Shown: positions 53,044-61,386, counted from the first letter of the stretch. The stretch: DNA of 64,000 bases from Ruminococcus flavefaciens (GCA_023663905.1 JAMPGO010000001.1:812002-876001); one strand, 5' to 3'. The notes: generated by a model from the letters alone, not told the origin. A program made the numbers and translations.

Positions 53044-53072
53044 TTGCAATCCTCGGCAAAGTGTGCTATAAT
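53044..53072 (+). promoter_or_regulatory. Promoter of mtnN (TTGCAA class)
   Basis: TTGCAA at 53044-53049 and TATAAT at 53067-53072, spacer 17; 28 of 29 bases equal the fhs promoter, including the whole spacer but the last base. Confidence 0.85.
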
Positions 53073-53105
53073 GGAAGTATATCAAAGCAAAGGAGAATAA
53101 GAAAT

Positions 53106-53783
53106 ATGAAAACTTTTGGAATCATCGGAGCTATGCCGTCCGAGCTTGCCGACATCAGGAGAATGCTCGGAGAGGGCGAAGTCAGGCGCATTTCGGGATT
53201 TGATTTCCACATCAACACCTACAAGGGCAATATCCTCGTGAATGCCTGCTGTGGTATCGCAAAGGTCAATTCCGCACTCTGCACGCAGGTTATGATTGAC
53301 AACTTCAAGCCCGATTACGTCATCAACACAGGTGTTGCGGGCGGAATGAACAGCGCCGTAAAGGTCTGCGACATCGTAATCTCGACGGACGTCCTTCCGC
53401 ACGACCTCGATTTGCACTTCCTGAACGACTATCCGCCGTACTGCGGTATATTCAAGGCTGACGAGGTTCTTATCGAGACCGCAGAGAAGATATGCACCGC
53501 AAACGGAATCAACAGCTTCCGTGGAAGAATCGTTTCGGGCGAAGCGTTTATTTCCGATAATGCCGTAAAAGCCGATATTCAGGCGAGATTCAATCCCTAT
53601 GCCGTTGATATGGAAAGCACAGCCGTAGGTCACGCCTGCTATATGAACAGCGTGCCGTTCGTAAGCGTGCGCTGTATCTCCGACAATGCCGATGACGACG
53701 GAGCAATGTCTTTTGACGAGTTCGAGAAGATTGCCGCAAAGAGGGTCGCCGAAATCGTGCTGGAAATGACAGAGAATCTGTAA
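53106..53783 (+). CDS. mtnN: 5'-methylthioadenosine/S-adenosylhomocysteine nucleosidase
   Basis: A 225-residue MTA/SAH nucleosidase. Marks: FGIIGAMPSELADIR at the N-terminus, NTGVAGGMN, the purine-binding SGEAFI and the MESTAVGHAC segment with the catalytic Glu, and SVRCISDNADDD with the general acid Asp. It recycles SAM by-products and links to metY and fhs in methyl metabolism. ATG 53106 follows AAAGGAG. Immediately after its stop begins the tandem repeat array. Confidence 0.93.
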   Translation: MKTFGIIGAMPSELADIRRMLGEGEVRRISGFDFHINTYKGNILVNACCGIAKVNSALCTQVMIDNFKPDYVINTGVAGGMNSAVKVCDIVISTDVLPHDLDLHFLNDYPPYCGIFKADEVLIETAEKICTANGINSFRGRIVSGEAFISDNAVKADIQARFNPYAVDMESTAVGHACYMNSVPFVSVRCISDNADDDGAMSFDEFEKIAAKRVAEIVLEMTENL

Positions 53784-54335
53784 ACCGCAAGCCCTTGTTT
53801 CGTGCCGATTCAGTTAACGGCGAATGCAATAGCCCCGACGATTCCGCAAGATAATCGCCGAGAAGCCGTAAACCCAAGCCACTTGTTTCGTGCCGATTCA
53901 GCTTACGGCGAATGCAATAGCCTTGACGATTCCGCAAAGAGAATCGCCGAGAGCCGTAAATCACAAGCCACTTGTTTCGTGCCGATTCAGTTGACGGCGA
54001 ATGCGATAGCCCTGACGATTCCGCAAGAGAGTCGCCGAAATCTGTAAACCGCAAGCCGTTTTTTCGTGCCGATTCAGTTGACGGCGAATGCGATAGCCCC
54101 GACGATTCCGCAAAGAGGGTCGCCGAGAATCCGTAATCCGCAAGCCACGTGCCGACAACGGTATTCTTGCGCTCGGCCGTGCCGATTCAGCTTACGGAGA
54201 GACCATAACCGTGACGATTCTGCCAAGATAATCGCCGAGAATCCGTAAACCGCAAGCCGTTGTTTCGTGCCGATTCAGCGAGAGACCATAACCCTTGACG
54301 ATTCCGCCAAGAGAATCGCCGAAATCTGTAAACCA
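53784..54335. repeat. Six-copy ~88-bp tandem repeat array with conserved hairpin
   Basis: The core GTGCCGATTCAG begins at 53802, 53890, 53979, 54066, 54179 and 54267, spacing 88, 89, 87, 113 and 88; the fourth interval holds an insertion of about 25 bases. Each unit continues with a stretch near ACGGCGAATGC (units 1-4) or GAGAGACCATAACC (units 5-6), then an inverted repeat CGATTC...GAATCG whose pairing is kept by matched changes or G-U, then CCGTAAACCGCAAGCC. Units 5-6 closely resemble codons in the dockerin gene at 54511-54550. No gene is called inside; frames here are repeat by-products. Confidence 0.85.
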
Positions 54336-54366
54336 CAAACCACTGACGTTTAAAGGAGACGATATT

Positions 54367-55266
54367 ATGAAGAAATTATCAGCAATCCTGTCAGCCGTAG
54401 TCCTGACAGCAGGTATGACATCAGCCCTGACTTCCAACGCAGACTACGTCCCTTCGCTCTATTTCGTACCGCACGCAGAGACAGCCGACGACGGTACTCT
54501 TGTACTCAACCGTGCCGATTTAGCTGACGGAGAGACCATAACCGTGGACGTTTTCATTGACGACGAGAGCAAATCCTGCTGGAGCGTTGACCCGAAGTGG
54601 AAGTGCGCAAGCGAGTACATAACTCTCGACAACGTGATTGACCCGCAAGTGCCGTATATCCCGTATGCCTATGCCGAAATCAAGAACGGCGAGCTGGGCA
54701 GAATCAGGCACGTTACAGCCTGCGGACAGGACAGAGAGCTTAACACGATGTTCTTTACCTGCGATTTGGGTACGCTCTACACCGATGGCTCTCCGCTTAC
54801 ACCTTACGGCGAAAATACGAGCGATTATGCCCTCACGAGCTTCGATATGATTATCAGCCCCGATATTCCCGTGGGCGAATACGATGTACACTTCCTGACA
54901 CAGCCCGAGGATTACGCAGACCAGCGCTGTACGAGCGTTTCCGTGCGCACGGAAGAGGGCAGTGTTACGGAAATCCCGAACGTGACGAGCCTGCGTATCG
55001 TGGTGAAAGGCGACGCGCTCAAGGGCGATGTCAACGGCGACGGTATGATTACAGCGCTGGATGCCACAGAGGTGCTTAAAGCCTATTCTGCGTTCTCAAC
55101 AGGCGGAGAAAGTACACTTGACGAGGAGCAGACCTGGTGTGCGGATGTAAATTCCGACGGAAATGTTGATTCCAGCGACGCTTCGAAAATCCTCGCCTAC
55201 TATTCCTACCTCTCCACTGCTGAGGGCGATATTGTCGGTATCGAGGAGTTTATCGCTAACAGATAA
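54367..55266 (+). CDS. Secreted protein with cohesin-like N-domain and type I dockerin
   Basis: A 299-residue protein. Residues 1-27 are a signal peptide (MKKLSAILSAVVLTAGMTSALTS). Residues about 30-215 look like a beta-sandwich (ADLADGETITVDVFIDD and ISPDIPVGEYDVHF suggest a cohesin/CBM-like fold). The dockerin (about 218-290) has two calcium loops, DVNGDGMITALDA and DVNSDGNVDSSDA, each followed by a helix. It would dock to a cell-surface or scaffoldin cohesin. RBS AAAGGAG at 54351. No catalytic motif. The repeat array lies directly upstream. Confidence 0.85.
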   Translation: MKKLSAILSAVVLTAGMTSALTSNADYVPSLYFVPHAETADDGTLVLNRADLADGETITVDVFIDDESKSCWSVDPKWKCASEYITLDNVIDPQVPYIPYAYAEIKNGELGRIRHVTACGQDRELNTMFFTCDLGTLYTDGSPLTPYGENTSDYALTSFDMIISPDIPVGEYDVHFLTQPEDYADQRCTSVSVRTEEGSVTEIPNVTSLRIVVKGDALKGDVNGDGMITALDATEVLKAYSAFSTGGESTLDEEQTWCADVNSDGNVDSSDASKILAYYSYLSTAEGDIVGIEEFIANR

Positions 55267-55279
55267 CATAACAAAAAAA

Positions 55280-55310
55280 CGTTCCCTTTTTTCAGAGGGA
55301 ACGCTTTTTT
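55280..55310 (+). terminator. Terminator of the dockerin gene
   Basis: Arms CGTTCCCT (55280-55287) and AGGGAACG (55296-55303), then C and seven T. The 117 bases from here to 55427 hold a weak GTCCGT/ACGGAC inverted repeat and nothing else recognised. Confidence 0.85.
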
Positions 55311-55427
55311 TGTCCGTAAAGAAATTGGAGAAAGCTCACGGACGAAATAGAAAACATATTACCACATCAGGCACAGAATTGCTTCTGCGCTGAGGAGGAC
55401 GTGAGTAAGAGATACCCGAGGTATCAT

Positions 55428-56693
55428 TCAGACAGCTGTAAAAGCATTTTTCAGGTCGCTGAGAATATCGTCGATATTTTCCAGACCGACGGAGAGGCGA
55501 ATCATACCGCCGTTTATTCCCGCAGCAACAAGCTGTTCGTCGGTAAGCTGGCGGTGGGTAGCGCTGGCAGGGTGAAGAACGCACGTTCTTATATCGGCAA
55601 CGTGTACCTCGTTTGAAGCGAGACTGAGCGAATCCATAAACTTCACAGCCGTATCACGACCGCCCTTGATTACGAACGAAATAACACCGCTCGTGCCGTC
55701 GGGAAGGTACTTTTCGGCAAGTGCGTGGTAGGGATTGCTCGGCAGGGCAGGGTAGTTCACGCTCTCAACCTTGTCGTTGGATTCGAGATACTCGGCAACA
55801 GCCATAGCATTTTTGCAGTAGCGCTCCATACGTACAGCGAGAGTTTCAAGCCCGAGATTGAGGTAAAAAGCGGACTGTGCGGACGGATAACAGCCGAAAT
55901 CACGCATTAACTGCATACGAGCCTTGACGATGTAAGCTATTTTGCCGTAAGCCTGCGTGTAGACAAGTCCGTGGTAGCTCTCGTCGGGTTCGGTAAACTC
56001 AGGGAACTTGCCGTTCGCCCAGTTGAAATTGCCCGAATCAACGATAACACCGCCGACCTGCACAGCGTGACCGTCCATATATTTGGAAGTGGAGTGGATA
56101 ACAATGTCTGCGCCGTGTTCAATGGGACGGCAGAGAACAGGAGTCGGGAATGTATTGTCCACGATGAGCGGAACGCTGTTCTCGTGGGCGATTTTAGCGA
56201 ATTTCTCTATATCAAGCACAGTTAGTGCGGGGTTTGCGATAGTCTCGCCGAAAACAGCCTTGGTATTCGGCTTGAAAGCGCTCCTGATTTCGTCCTCGGA
56301 AGCGTCGGGGCTTACGAAAATGCATTCGATACCCATTTTCTTGAAAGTAACGGCGAAAAGGTTGATAGTACCGCCGTAAACGGTAGCAGTGGAAATAAAG
56401 CTGTCGCCTGACTGGAGAATATTGAGCATAGCGCACATCGTCGCAGCCTGTCCGCTCGAAGTACACATCGCACCCACACCGCCTTCGAGGTCGGCAATCT
56501 TATCCTCGACAGCCATAACCGTCGGATTCTCGAAGCGTGAGTAAATCAGGCTTTTTGTCGGGTCGTCGAAAACACCCGCAACATCGTCGGTTGAATCGTA
56601 AACGTATGTGGTACTCTGAACAATCGGCACAACTCTCGGCTCGGTATTCTTTGGTGTATAGCCCGAGTGAAGGCATTTTGTCTCAATTTTCAT
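55428..56693 (-). CDS. metY: O-acetylhomoserine sulfhydrylase / aminocarboxypropyltransferase
   Basis: A 421-residue Cys/Met-metabolism PLP enzyme. The MetY type is shown by the N-terminal KCLHSGYTPKNTEPRVVPIVQSTTYVYDS and the length with insertions absent from MetB. The PLP lysine is in IHSTSKYMDGHAVQVGG. It makes homocysteine from O-acetylhomoserine and sulfide. ATG 56693 overlaps the end of the HD gene by 11 bases, so the two are co-translated. An upstream extension has no RBS. Confidence 0.92.
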   Translation of the reverse strand: MKIETKCLHSGYTPKNTEPRVVPIVQSTTYVYDSTDDVAGVFDDPTKSLIYSRFENPTVMAVEDKIADLEGGVGAMCTSSGQAATMCAMLNILQSGDSFISTATVYGGTINLFAVTFKKMGIECIFVSPDASEDEIRSAFKPNTKAVFGETIANPALTVLDIEKFAKIAHENSVPLIVDNTFPTPVLCRPIEHGADIVIHSTSKYMDGHAVQVGGVIVDSGNFNWANGKFPEFTEPDESYHGLVYTQAYGKIAYIVKARMQLMRDFGCYPSAQSAFYLNLGLETLAVRMERYCKNAMAVAEYLESNDKVESVNYPALPSNPYHALAEKYLPDGTSGVISFVIKGGRDTAVKFMDSLSLASNEVHVADIRTCVLHPASATHRQLTDEQLVAAGINGGMIRLSVGLENIDDILSDLKNAFTAV

Positions 56694-57201
56694 AGGGATT
56701 CCTCCTGATACGGATAATTTTCTGCACTTTCGGAACGCAAAATTCCAGAACGGCGCAGTATTTGTCAACAAAAGTAATTATATAAGTCTCTTTGTAGCTC
56801 GGCTTTGCGGTAGTAACAGGCCACATATGCTTCTGAATGATGTCCTGTTCTTTTGGCGAAATATCGGTTAAAAGCCGTGCGTTGCGGAGTGCAATGTCGG
56901 AATGCTTCTTGCTGTGGCTGGGCTGACCTTTTGTTTTGCTCGAATTATAGCGTTTGCGGTCGTAATAGAAAAGGTCGTGGAGAAGCCCTGCTCTGGCGGC
57001 GGAACGTGCGTCGAGATGAAACAGACGGCACAGTTGATAGCCGTAGTACGAAACATTGAGGCAGTGCTGGAATCTCGTCGTGGAAATATGATGAGTGATA
57101 CCCTTTAGCCGTTCAAGCTCGGGCGAATCGATAATATCGTCAACGCACATATAAAAAACGGTGTCCGTAAGCTCTTTGTGCGAGCAGATAGCTTTAAGCA
57201 T
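56683..57201 (-). CDS. HD-domain phosphohydrolase
   Basis: A 172-residue HD protein: FQHCLNVSYYGYQL, AGLLHDLFYYDRKR (HD pair) and IQKHMWPVTTAKPSYKETYIITFVDKYCA. The His-HD-His-Asp set of the family is complete. Similar proteins occur in Clostridia with unknown nucleotide substrate. Start at 57201 after AGGGAGA. Upstream of metY in one operon, from the promoter at 57245-57273. Confidence 0.8.
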   Translation of the reverse strand: MLKAICSHKELTDTVFYMCVDDIIDSPELERLKGITHHISTTRFQHCLNVSYYGYQLCRLFHLDARSAARAGLLHDLFYYDRKRYNSSKTKGQPSHSKKHSDIALRNARLLTDISPKEQDIIQKHMWPVTTAKPSYKETYIITFVDKYCAVLEFCVPKVQKIIRIRRNPYEN

Positions 57202-57244
57202 AGACAAATCTCCCTTGCAAAGATTAGTTATAAGCTCCTAACAC

Positions 57245-57273
57245 ATTATACAACATAATTTCGGATTTGTCAA
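57245..57273 (-). promoter_or_regulatory. Promoter of the HD-metY operon
   Basis: Minus strand TTGACA (57273-57268) and TATAAT (57250-57245), spacer 17. Confidence 0.85.
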
Positions 57274-57345
57274 TAGTAAATTGTGACAAAATTATGTCTT
57301 TTTGTGATAAAAAGATGAACTATTGATTACAATTTGCCATTAATC

Positions 57346-57374
57346 TTGACAAACCGTGATTTGTTGTGTATAAT
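57346..57374 (+). promoter_or_regulatory. Promoter of the lipoprotein gene
   Basis: TTGACA at 57346-57351 and TATAAT at 57369-57374, spacer 17. The 72 bases between the two divergent promoters are very AT-rich. Confidence 0.85.
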
Positions 57375-57432
57375 ATATGTAAGGTGCAGAGGGTTCACCC
57401 TGCAAAAAGACATTCTGAAAGGATACGGAAAT

Positions 57433-58407
57433 ATGAAGAACATAACTAAAAAAATTATTGCGATTTTCGCTGTTCTCTGCGTTGCTATGACGAGTATGGC
57501 TTCCTGCGGAGACAAGAAGAATGAAAGCTCAAGTACATCTGATTCGGGCAATGAAGCCGTTATGCAGTACCCGCTTTCTATCGGCGCTGCCAATGACGAA
57601 AATGACCTTGCCCTTGACGACCCGAACGCAGACCTTATGGGCGACGACCCTGTTGCAGAATCAACATCCGCCACAACAAAGAAGTCTGCCGATATAGCTC
57701 CCGAAACGACTGTACAGACAGTAACCGAAGCAGGCGGACAGCCCGTTACCGAGGTTGTTACCGTTACAAACGCAGACGGCGAGGTTCAGACGGATTCGAA
57801 TAACCAGCCTGTAACCGAGACTGTTGTTGTTACCGAGGTTGTTACGGTTACGGATTCTGCTTCGGAAAGCACTCCTGCCGAATCTTCCGATAACGGCGCA
57901 CAGGAATCCACAAACGCACAGGCTTCCGACGAGTACAAGTCCAAGAACGACGGCAGATACGCTATGTGGCTTGACTGCTCAAAGGATGAGAATTTCTACT
58001 TCGAGGACGCTATGCTTAAGGCTACCTTTAAGGTAAAAGAGGGTATTCCCGACGGCGACTATAAAATCAGAATCTCACCCGACCTCTCCGATGTTAACGC
58101 TGTTTCAGTTAAGCCCGCAAAGGTTGTTGACGGTACTATCAGAGTAAACAACGGCGAAATCGAGGCTGTTGACCTCTCGGGCGAAACAGGCGATTACATC
58201 TTCTACGGCGACAATGTTGCCTGCAAGCAGGGCGAGACGTTTGATTTCAACATCAACATCAAGAACAACAAGGGTCTCGTTGCATTCGTAATCTGGTTCT
58301 ACTTCGACGGCAATGCTTTTGAGTTCGTTGACGCAGGCGCTACGGGCGAATTTGAGGAAGTTGCAAGACAGACCGAAATCGGAAGCGGTAATAAGATTGC
58401 TGAATAA
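57433..58407 (+). CDS. Lipoprotein with Thr/Val-rich linker and cohesin-like region
   Basis: A 324-residue protein. Residues 1-25 are a lipoprotein signal (MTSMASC, Cys25 lipid-modified). Residues about 60-175 are a low-complexity linker rich in Thr, Val and Glu (repeats like VTEVVTVT). Residues about 175-324 contain ATFKVKEGIPDGDYKIRIS and CKQGETFDFNINIKNNKGLVAFVIWFYFDGNAFEF, patterns like cohesin or cohesin-associated beta-sandwiches; the final one looks cut short at the stop. It may anchor extracellular dockerin proteins or bind sugar. RBS AAAGGA. Assignment is by pattern only. Confidence 0.6.
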   Translation: MKNITKKIIAIFAVLCVAMTSMASCGDKKNESSSTSDSGNEAVMQYPLSIGAANDENDLALDDPNADLMGDDPVAESTSATTKKSADIAPETTVQTVTEAGGQPVTEVVTVTNADGEVQTDSNNQPVTETVVVTEVVTVTDSASESTPAESSDNGAQESTNAQASDEYKSKNDGRYAMWLDCSKDENFYFEDAMLKATFKVKEGIPDGDYKIRISPDLSDVNAVSVKPAKVVDGTIRVNNGEIEAVDLSGETGDYIFYGDNVACKQGETFDFNINIKNNKGLVAFVIWFYFDGNAFEFVDAGATGEFEEVARQTEIGSGNKIAE

Positions 58408-58413
58408 ATCAAA

Positions 58414-58446
58414 AAATCCCTCTTTTTCAGAGGGATTTGTTTTTTT
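58414..58446. terminator. Terminator between the lipoprotein gene and the HTH gene
   Basis: Arms AAATCCCTCT (58414-58423) and AGAGGGATTT (58429-58438), then G and T run; A-rich before, so it may serve both convergent genes. Confidence 0.88.
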
Positions 58447-59050
58447 ATTTCGTAAGAACGTGCTTGCAGAGCGTTGACTTGTGGCACTTCGGGCATTTCA
58501 GCTTTCTTCTCGTGATTGTGTGTATGCCCATAATGTATGCCTTGTAATCAGGCACAAAACGGTGGTGGCATTCCGCACACTCGAATGCACCTGCGCCTGC
58601 GTCAAGCATACAGGTTACGGCAAAGCCGATAGCGAACGTGATTACGGCAACGGCAATGAGAAGCACTCTTGTCCAAGTCTCCATTTCAAGCTCGGCAGAT
58701 ACGGCAATCAGCGTTACGGGTGCGATAAGCGTGATTCCTGCTGTAAGTGACGATAAAACAATCTTCTTCTTGCTCTCCTGAGCTTCCTGTACTAAATTCA
58801 TCATATTTTCCTCCGCTTTCTTCTTATAATCTGTTTCAGATACTCTCTCGCCCGACAGCAGGTCGTTGACTGTGATTTCAAGCTCACTGCACAACGGAAG
58901 CATAAGCGATACCTCGGGAAGCCCTTTTCCGCATTCCCATTTTGAAACGGTCTTGTCGCTGATACAAAGCTTCTCTGCGAGCTGTTTCTGGGTGAGTTTT
59001 TTTTCTTTTCTGGTCTCGGCAATAAACCTGCCGATTTTTTCCTGATTCAT
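58445..59050 (-). CDS. XRE-type regulator with membrane helices and C-terminal zinc ribbon
   Basis: A 201-residue three-part protein: HTH (1-65: IGRFIAETRKEKKLTQKQLAEKLCISDKTVSKWECGKGLPEV), two membrane helices (about 95-150) and a zinc ribbon (CAECHHRF...CPKCHKST). Such membrane-tethered XRE regulators are common in Clostridia; the ribbon faces the cytoplasm if both helices span. RBS GGAGGACA. A dyad upstream at 59107-59141 may be its own operator. Confidence 0.85.
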   Translation of the reverse strand: MNQEKIGRFIAETRKEKKLTQKQLAEKLCISDKTVSKWECGKGLPEVSLMLPLCSELEITVNDLLSGERVSETDYKKKAEENMMNLVQEAQESKKKIVLSSLTAGITLIAPVTLIAVSAELEMETWTRVLLIAVAVITFAIGFAVTCMLDAGAGAFECAECHHRFVPDYKAYIMGIHTITRRKLKCPKCHKSTLCKHVLTK

Positions 59051-59106
59051 CGGATGTCCTCCTTTCTGACTCTAATTATACGCTCAAATTCCGCAAAAGT
59101 ACACTC

Positions 59107-59141
59107 ACGGAACGTAGAATTTTGCCGTATCTACGCTCCGT
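59107..59141 (-). promoter_or_regulatory. Operator-like dyad upstream of the membrane XRE gene
   Basis: ACGGAACGTAGA (59107-59118) and TCTACGCTCCGT (59130-59141) pair at 11 of 12 positions; a further CGTAGA half-site follows at 59139. A TATAAT at 59080-59075 on the minus strand is the likely -10, so the dyad covers the -35 and upstream region. Confidence 0.55.
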
Positions 59142-59160
59142 AGAGTACGTATTACAGCCA

Positions 59161-59190
59161 AAAAAGTCCCTCTGCAAGATACAGAGGGAT
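59161..59190 (-). terminator. Terminator of the cytidylate-kinase-like gene
   Basis: Arms TCCCTCTG (59168-59175) and CAGAGGGA (59183-59190), with six U on the minus strand. Confidence 0.85.
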
Positions 59191-59195
59191 TTTTG

Positions 59196-59789
59196 TTACT
59201 TGCTCATACGAGCCTTGATATAGTCCTCGAGAAAATCAATGGTCTTGTCGATACCGAGACGACTGCTGTTGACCGTGAGGTCGTATAATCTTGAATCGCC
59301 CCAGTGAAGTCCGACGTGGTAGTTGTGGTAGCGCTTTCTCTTCTTGTCCTTCTTGGCAATGAAGTCCTTCGCTTCGCTCTCGCTCATCTCATAGACCTGC
59401 ATAACACGCTTGATTTTGCACTCCATATCGCCGATGACGAAGAGCGAAACGAGGCAGTCAAAATCACGGAGCTTGCTTTCGGAACATCTTCCGACAACAA
59501 CAAACGATTCACCGCTCTCAGCCTTTTTTCGGATGAAATCGAACTGCATTTCAGCAACATTGTCCTCGATAGAGTTGCTGAATCCACGGACACGGCGAGA
59601 AGTAAGACGGGATTTCGGAGCTTCGTCAAGAGCTTCGATTTCTGCGTGCGTCATACCTGTCTTGTCGGCGATTTCTGTAATAAGATGACGGTCGTAAATC
59701 GGGAGAGAGAATCTTTTTGCGAGTTCTTCGGCGATAACACGTCCACCGCTTCCAAATTCACGTCCGACTGAAATAATAACCTGCGACAT
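59196..59789 (-). CDS. Cytidylate kinase-like family protein
   Basis: A 197-residue P-loop protein of the cytidylate-kinase-2 type (PF13189). It begins VIISVGREFGSGGRVIAEELAKR, the diagnostic variant P-loop, and has IYDRHLI and VVVGRCSESKL. True Cmk has a different N-terminus; the substrate of this family is not known to me. RBS GGAGGAT. It follows the ArsB/NhaD permease gene by 20 bases. Confidence 0.82.
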   Translation of the reverse strand: MSQVIISVGREFGSGGRVIAEELAKRFSLPIYDRHLITEIADKTGMTHAEIEALDEAPKSRLTSRRVRGFSNSIEDNVAEMQFDFIRKKAESGESFVVVGRCSESKLRDFDCLVSLFVIGDMECKIKRVMQVYEMSESEAKDFIAKKDKKRKRYHNYHVGLHWGDSRLYDLTVNSSRLGIDKTIDFLEDYIKARMSK

Positions 59790-59809
59790 AATCCAATCCT
59801 CCTGTTATA

Positions 59810-61162
59810 TTATAAGTATCTGAAGAAGATATATGCGGTTGAGATAACAAGAACGATAACGGTTGCGGGTGCGAGCTTAGCGCAGTATCTTCCCCAGCTT
59901 ACCGGATAGCCGTTCTTTGCGGCAACGGAAGTACCGACAACGTTTGCGGAAGCTCCGATAGGTGTTGCACTACCGCCGATGTCAGTACCGAGCGAGAGAG
60001 TCCACGCAAGTGTGTTAATCGGCACACCTGTTGTAGCGGCAAGGCTCTGGATAACGGGAACCATTGTTGCGGCGAACGGAATGTTATCGACAAATGCGCT
60101 GGCGATTGCCGATACCCAAAGGATGATAGCAACCATAATATAGGCATTTCCTCCGCTTATATCGCCGATGAAGTCTGCGATGTATTTGAGGATTCCTGTC
60201 TCTTCAAGTCCTCCTACGACTACGAAAAGTCCGACGAAGAAGAGAATCGTCTTATAATCAACCTTCTTGAGAAGCTCGAGAGCGTCCTTTGCGAATGCGA
60301 TGAGGGTTATAACGGCGATAAACAGTCCGATTGTGGCAACCGTCAGGTGCGTTGCGGAGTGAGATACGAGCAGGATGACTGCAAGTCCGAAAATAACACT
60401 GCTGATGATAAATTCCTTCTTGTTTGTGATTGCCGTTGACGGGTCAGGAAGCTTGGACATATCAACAGGCTCGTTCGTCTTGGAAGCGAGTTCCTTTCTG
60501 AATGCGAAATAGAAGAAAACAATCGTGAATACAAGGCAGATTCCTGCGCACACGCCTGTATTTGTAAGGAAGTCGAAGAATGAGAATCCGAGAGAAGTTC
60601 CGACGATGATATTAGGCGGGTCACCGCACATTGTAGCCGAACCGCCGAGGTTTGCGCAGAAGATTTCGGATAGAATCATCGGTATCGGATTGAAGTGAAG
60701 AAGCTGTGCAAGCTCGATAGTTACAGCGGCGAGGAACATAATAACCGTGATACTGTCGATGAACATAGACAGTACAGCCGCCATAATCATAAATGTTATG
60801 AATATCGGGATAGTCTTGCACTTTACGAGGAATGCAATCTTCATACAGAGCCAGCGGAAGAATCCCGCTTTTGCCATTCCTTCAACCATAACCATCATAC
60901 CTGCGATGAAGAGAATAGTCGCCCAGTTGATGCCTTTGCTTTCGCTCTCCGTTACCTGATACCAGAACTCGGTTTTAACGAAGTCCCGGATAGCGAGGGT
61001 CTGCCAGATTGCAGAACCGCTTCTCATACATATGCCGAAAACAATGACGAGAGTGAGCAGTCCACAGCCGAGCGTTACGATATGCCTTTCAATCTTATCC
61101 ATTACAATCATAAGGAACATTGCAACGAATATGATGACGGCAAAGATTTGTGCTGCCAACAT
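59810..61162 (-). CDS. ArsB/NhaD-type ion transporter superfamily permease
   Basis: A 450-residue protein with about twelve membrane segments. Marks of the superfamily are the paired re-entrant motifs GGSATMCGDPPNIIVG in the first half and DIGGSATPIGASANVVG in the second, and the SFVDNIPFAA-like segment. Members carry arsenite, sodium (NhaD) or dicarboxylates; specificity cannot be read. No ars genes nearby. ATG 61162 follows TGGAGG; the frame extends upstream through the promoter. Confidence 0.85.
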   Translation of the reverse strand: MLAAQIFAVIIFVAMFLMIVMDKIERHIVTLGCGLLTLVIVFGICMRSGSAIWQTLAIRDFVKTEFWYQVTESESKGINWATILFIAGMMVMVEGMAKAGFFRWLCMKIAFLVKCKTIPIFITFMIMAAVLSMFIDSITVIMFLAAVTIELAQLLHFNPIPMILSEIFCANLGGSATMCGDPPNIIVGTSLGFSFFDFLTNTGVCAGICLVFTIVFFYFAFRKELASKTNEPVDMSKLPDPSTAITNKKEFIISSVIFGLAVILLVSHSATHLTVATIGLFIAVITLIAFAKDALELLKKVDYKTILFFVGLFVVVGGLEETGILKYIADFIGDISGGNAYIMVAIILWVSAIASAFVDNIPFAATMVPVIQSLAATTGVPINTLAWTLSLGTDIGGSATPIGASANVVGTSVAAKNGYPVSWGRYCAKLAPATVIVLVISTAYIFFRYL

Positions 61163-61204
61163 ATAGATACCTCCATATAAAATAAATTTAATCACCAATT
61201 GACA

Positions 61205-61233
61205 ATTATAGCACATTTTTACAGATTTTTCAA
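61205..61233 (-). promoter_or_regulatory. Promoter of the permease gene
   Basis: Minus strand TTGAAA (61233-61228) and TATAAT (61210-61205), spacer 17. Confidence 0.7.
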
Positions 61234-61328
61234 GAATTTTCTGCGAGTTTTTTATTTTTGGTGAATATTATCCGATTATTTGACTAAAAATCCAAAAAAC
61301 TGGTATATTTATTCACACGGACATTATA

Positions 61329-61360
61329 ATACCCTCCCTGAACGTTTTCAGGAAGGGTAT
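61329..61360. terminator. Strong hairpin after the second glnN
   Basis: Fourteen-base arms (61329-61342 and 61347-61360) with one mismatch and a 4-base loop. On the minus strand it is followed by ATTATAAT, not a clean U run, so termination may be weak or factor-aided. Confidence 0.6.
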
Positions 61361-61386
61361 ATATGGGGAGAAAAGTAGATGTCTTA

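Noticed and set aside
53784..54335. CRISPR array
   Set aside because: Units are ~88 bp and similar throughout, with no 20-40 bp repeat separated by unique spacers, and no cas genes.
53590..54437. Minus- and plus-strand frames through the repeat array (Arg/Ser/Asn-rich peptides)
   Set aside because: They follow the repeat period, have no RBS and overlap mtnN or the dockerin gene; treated as repeat by-products.
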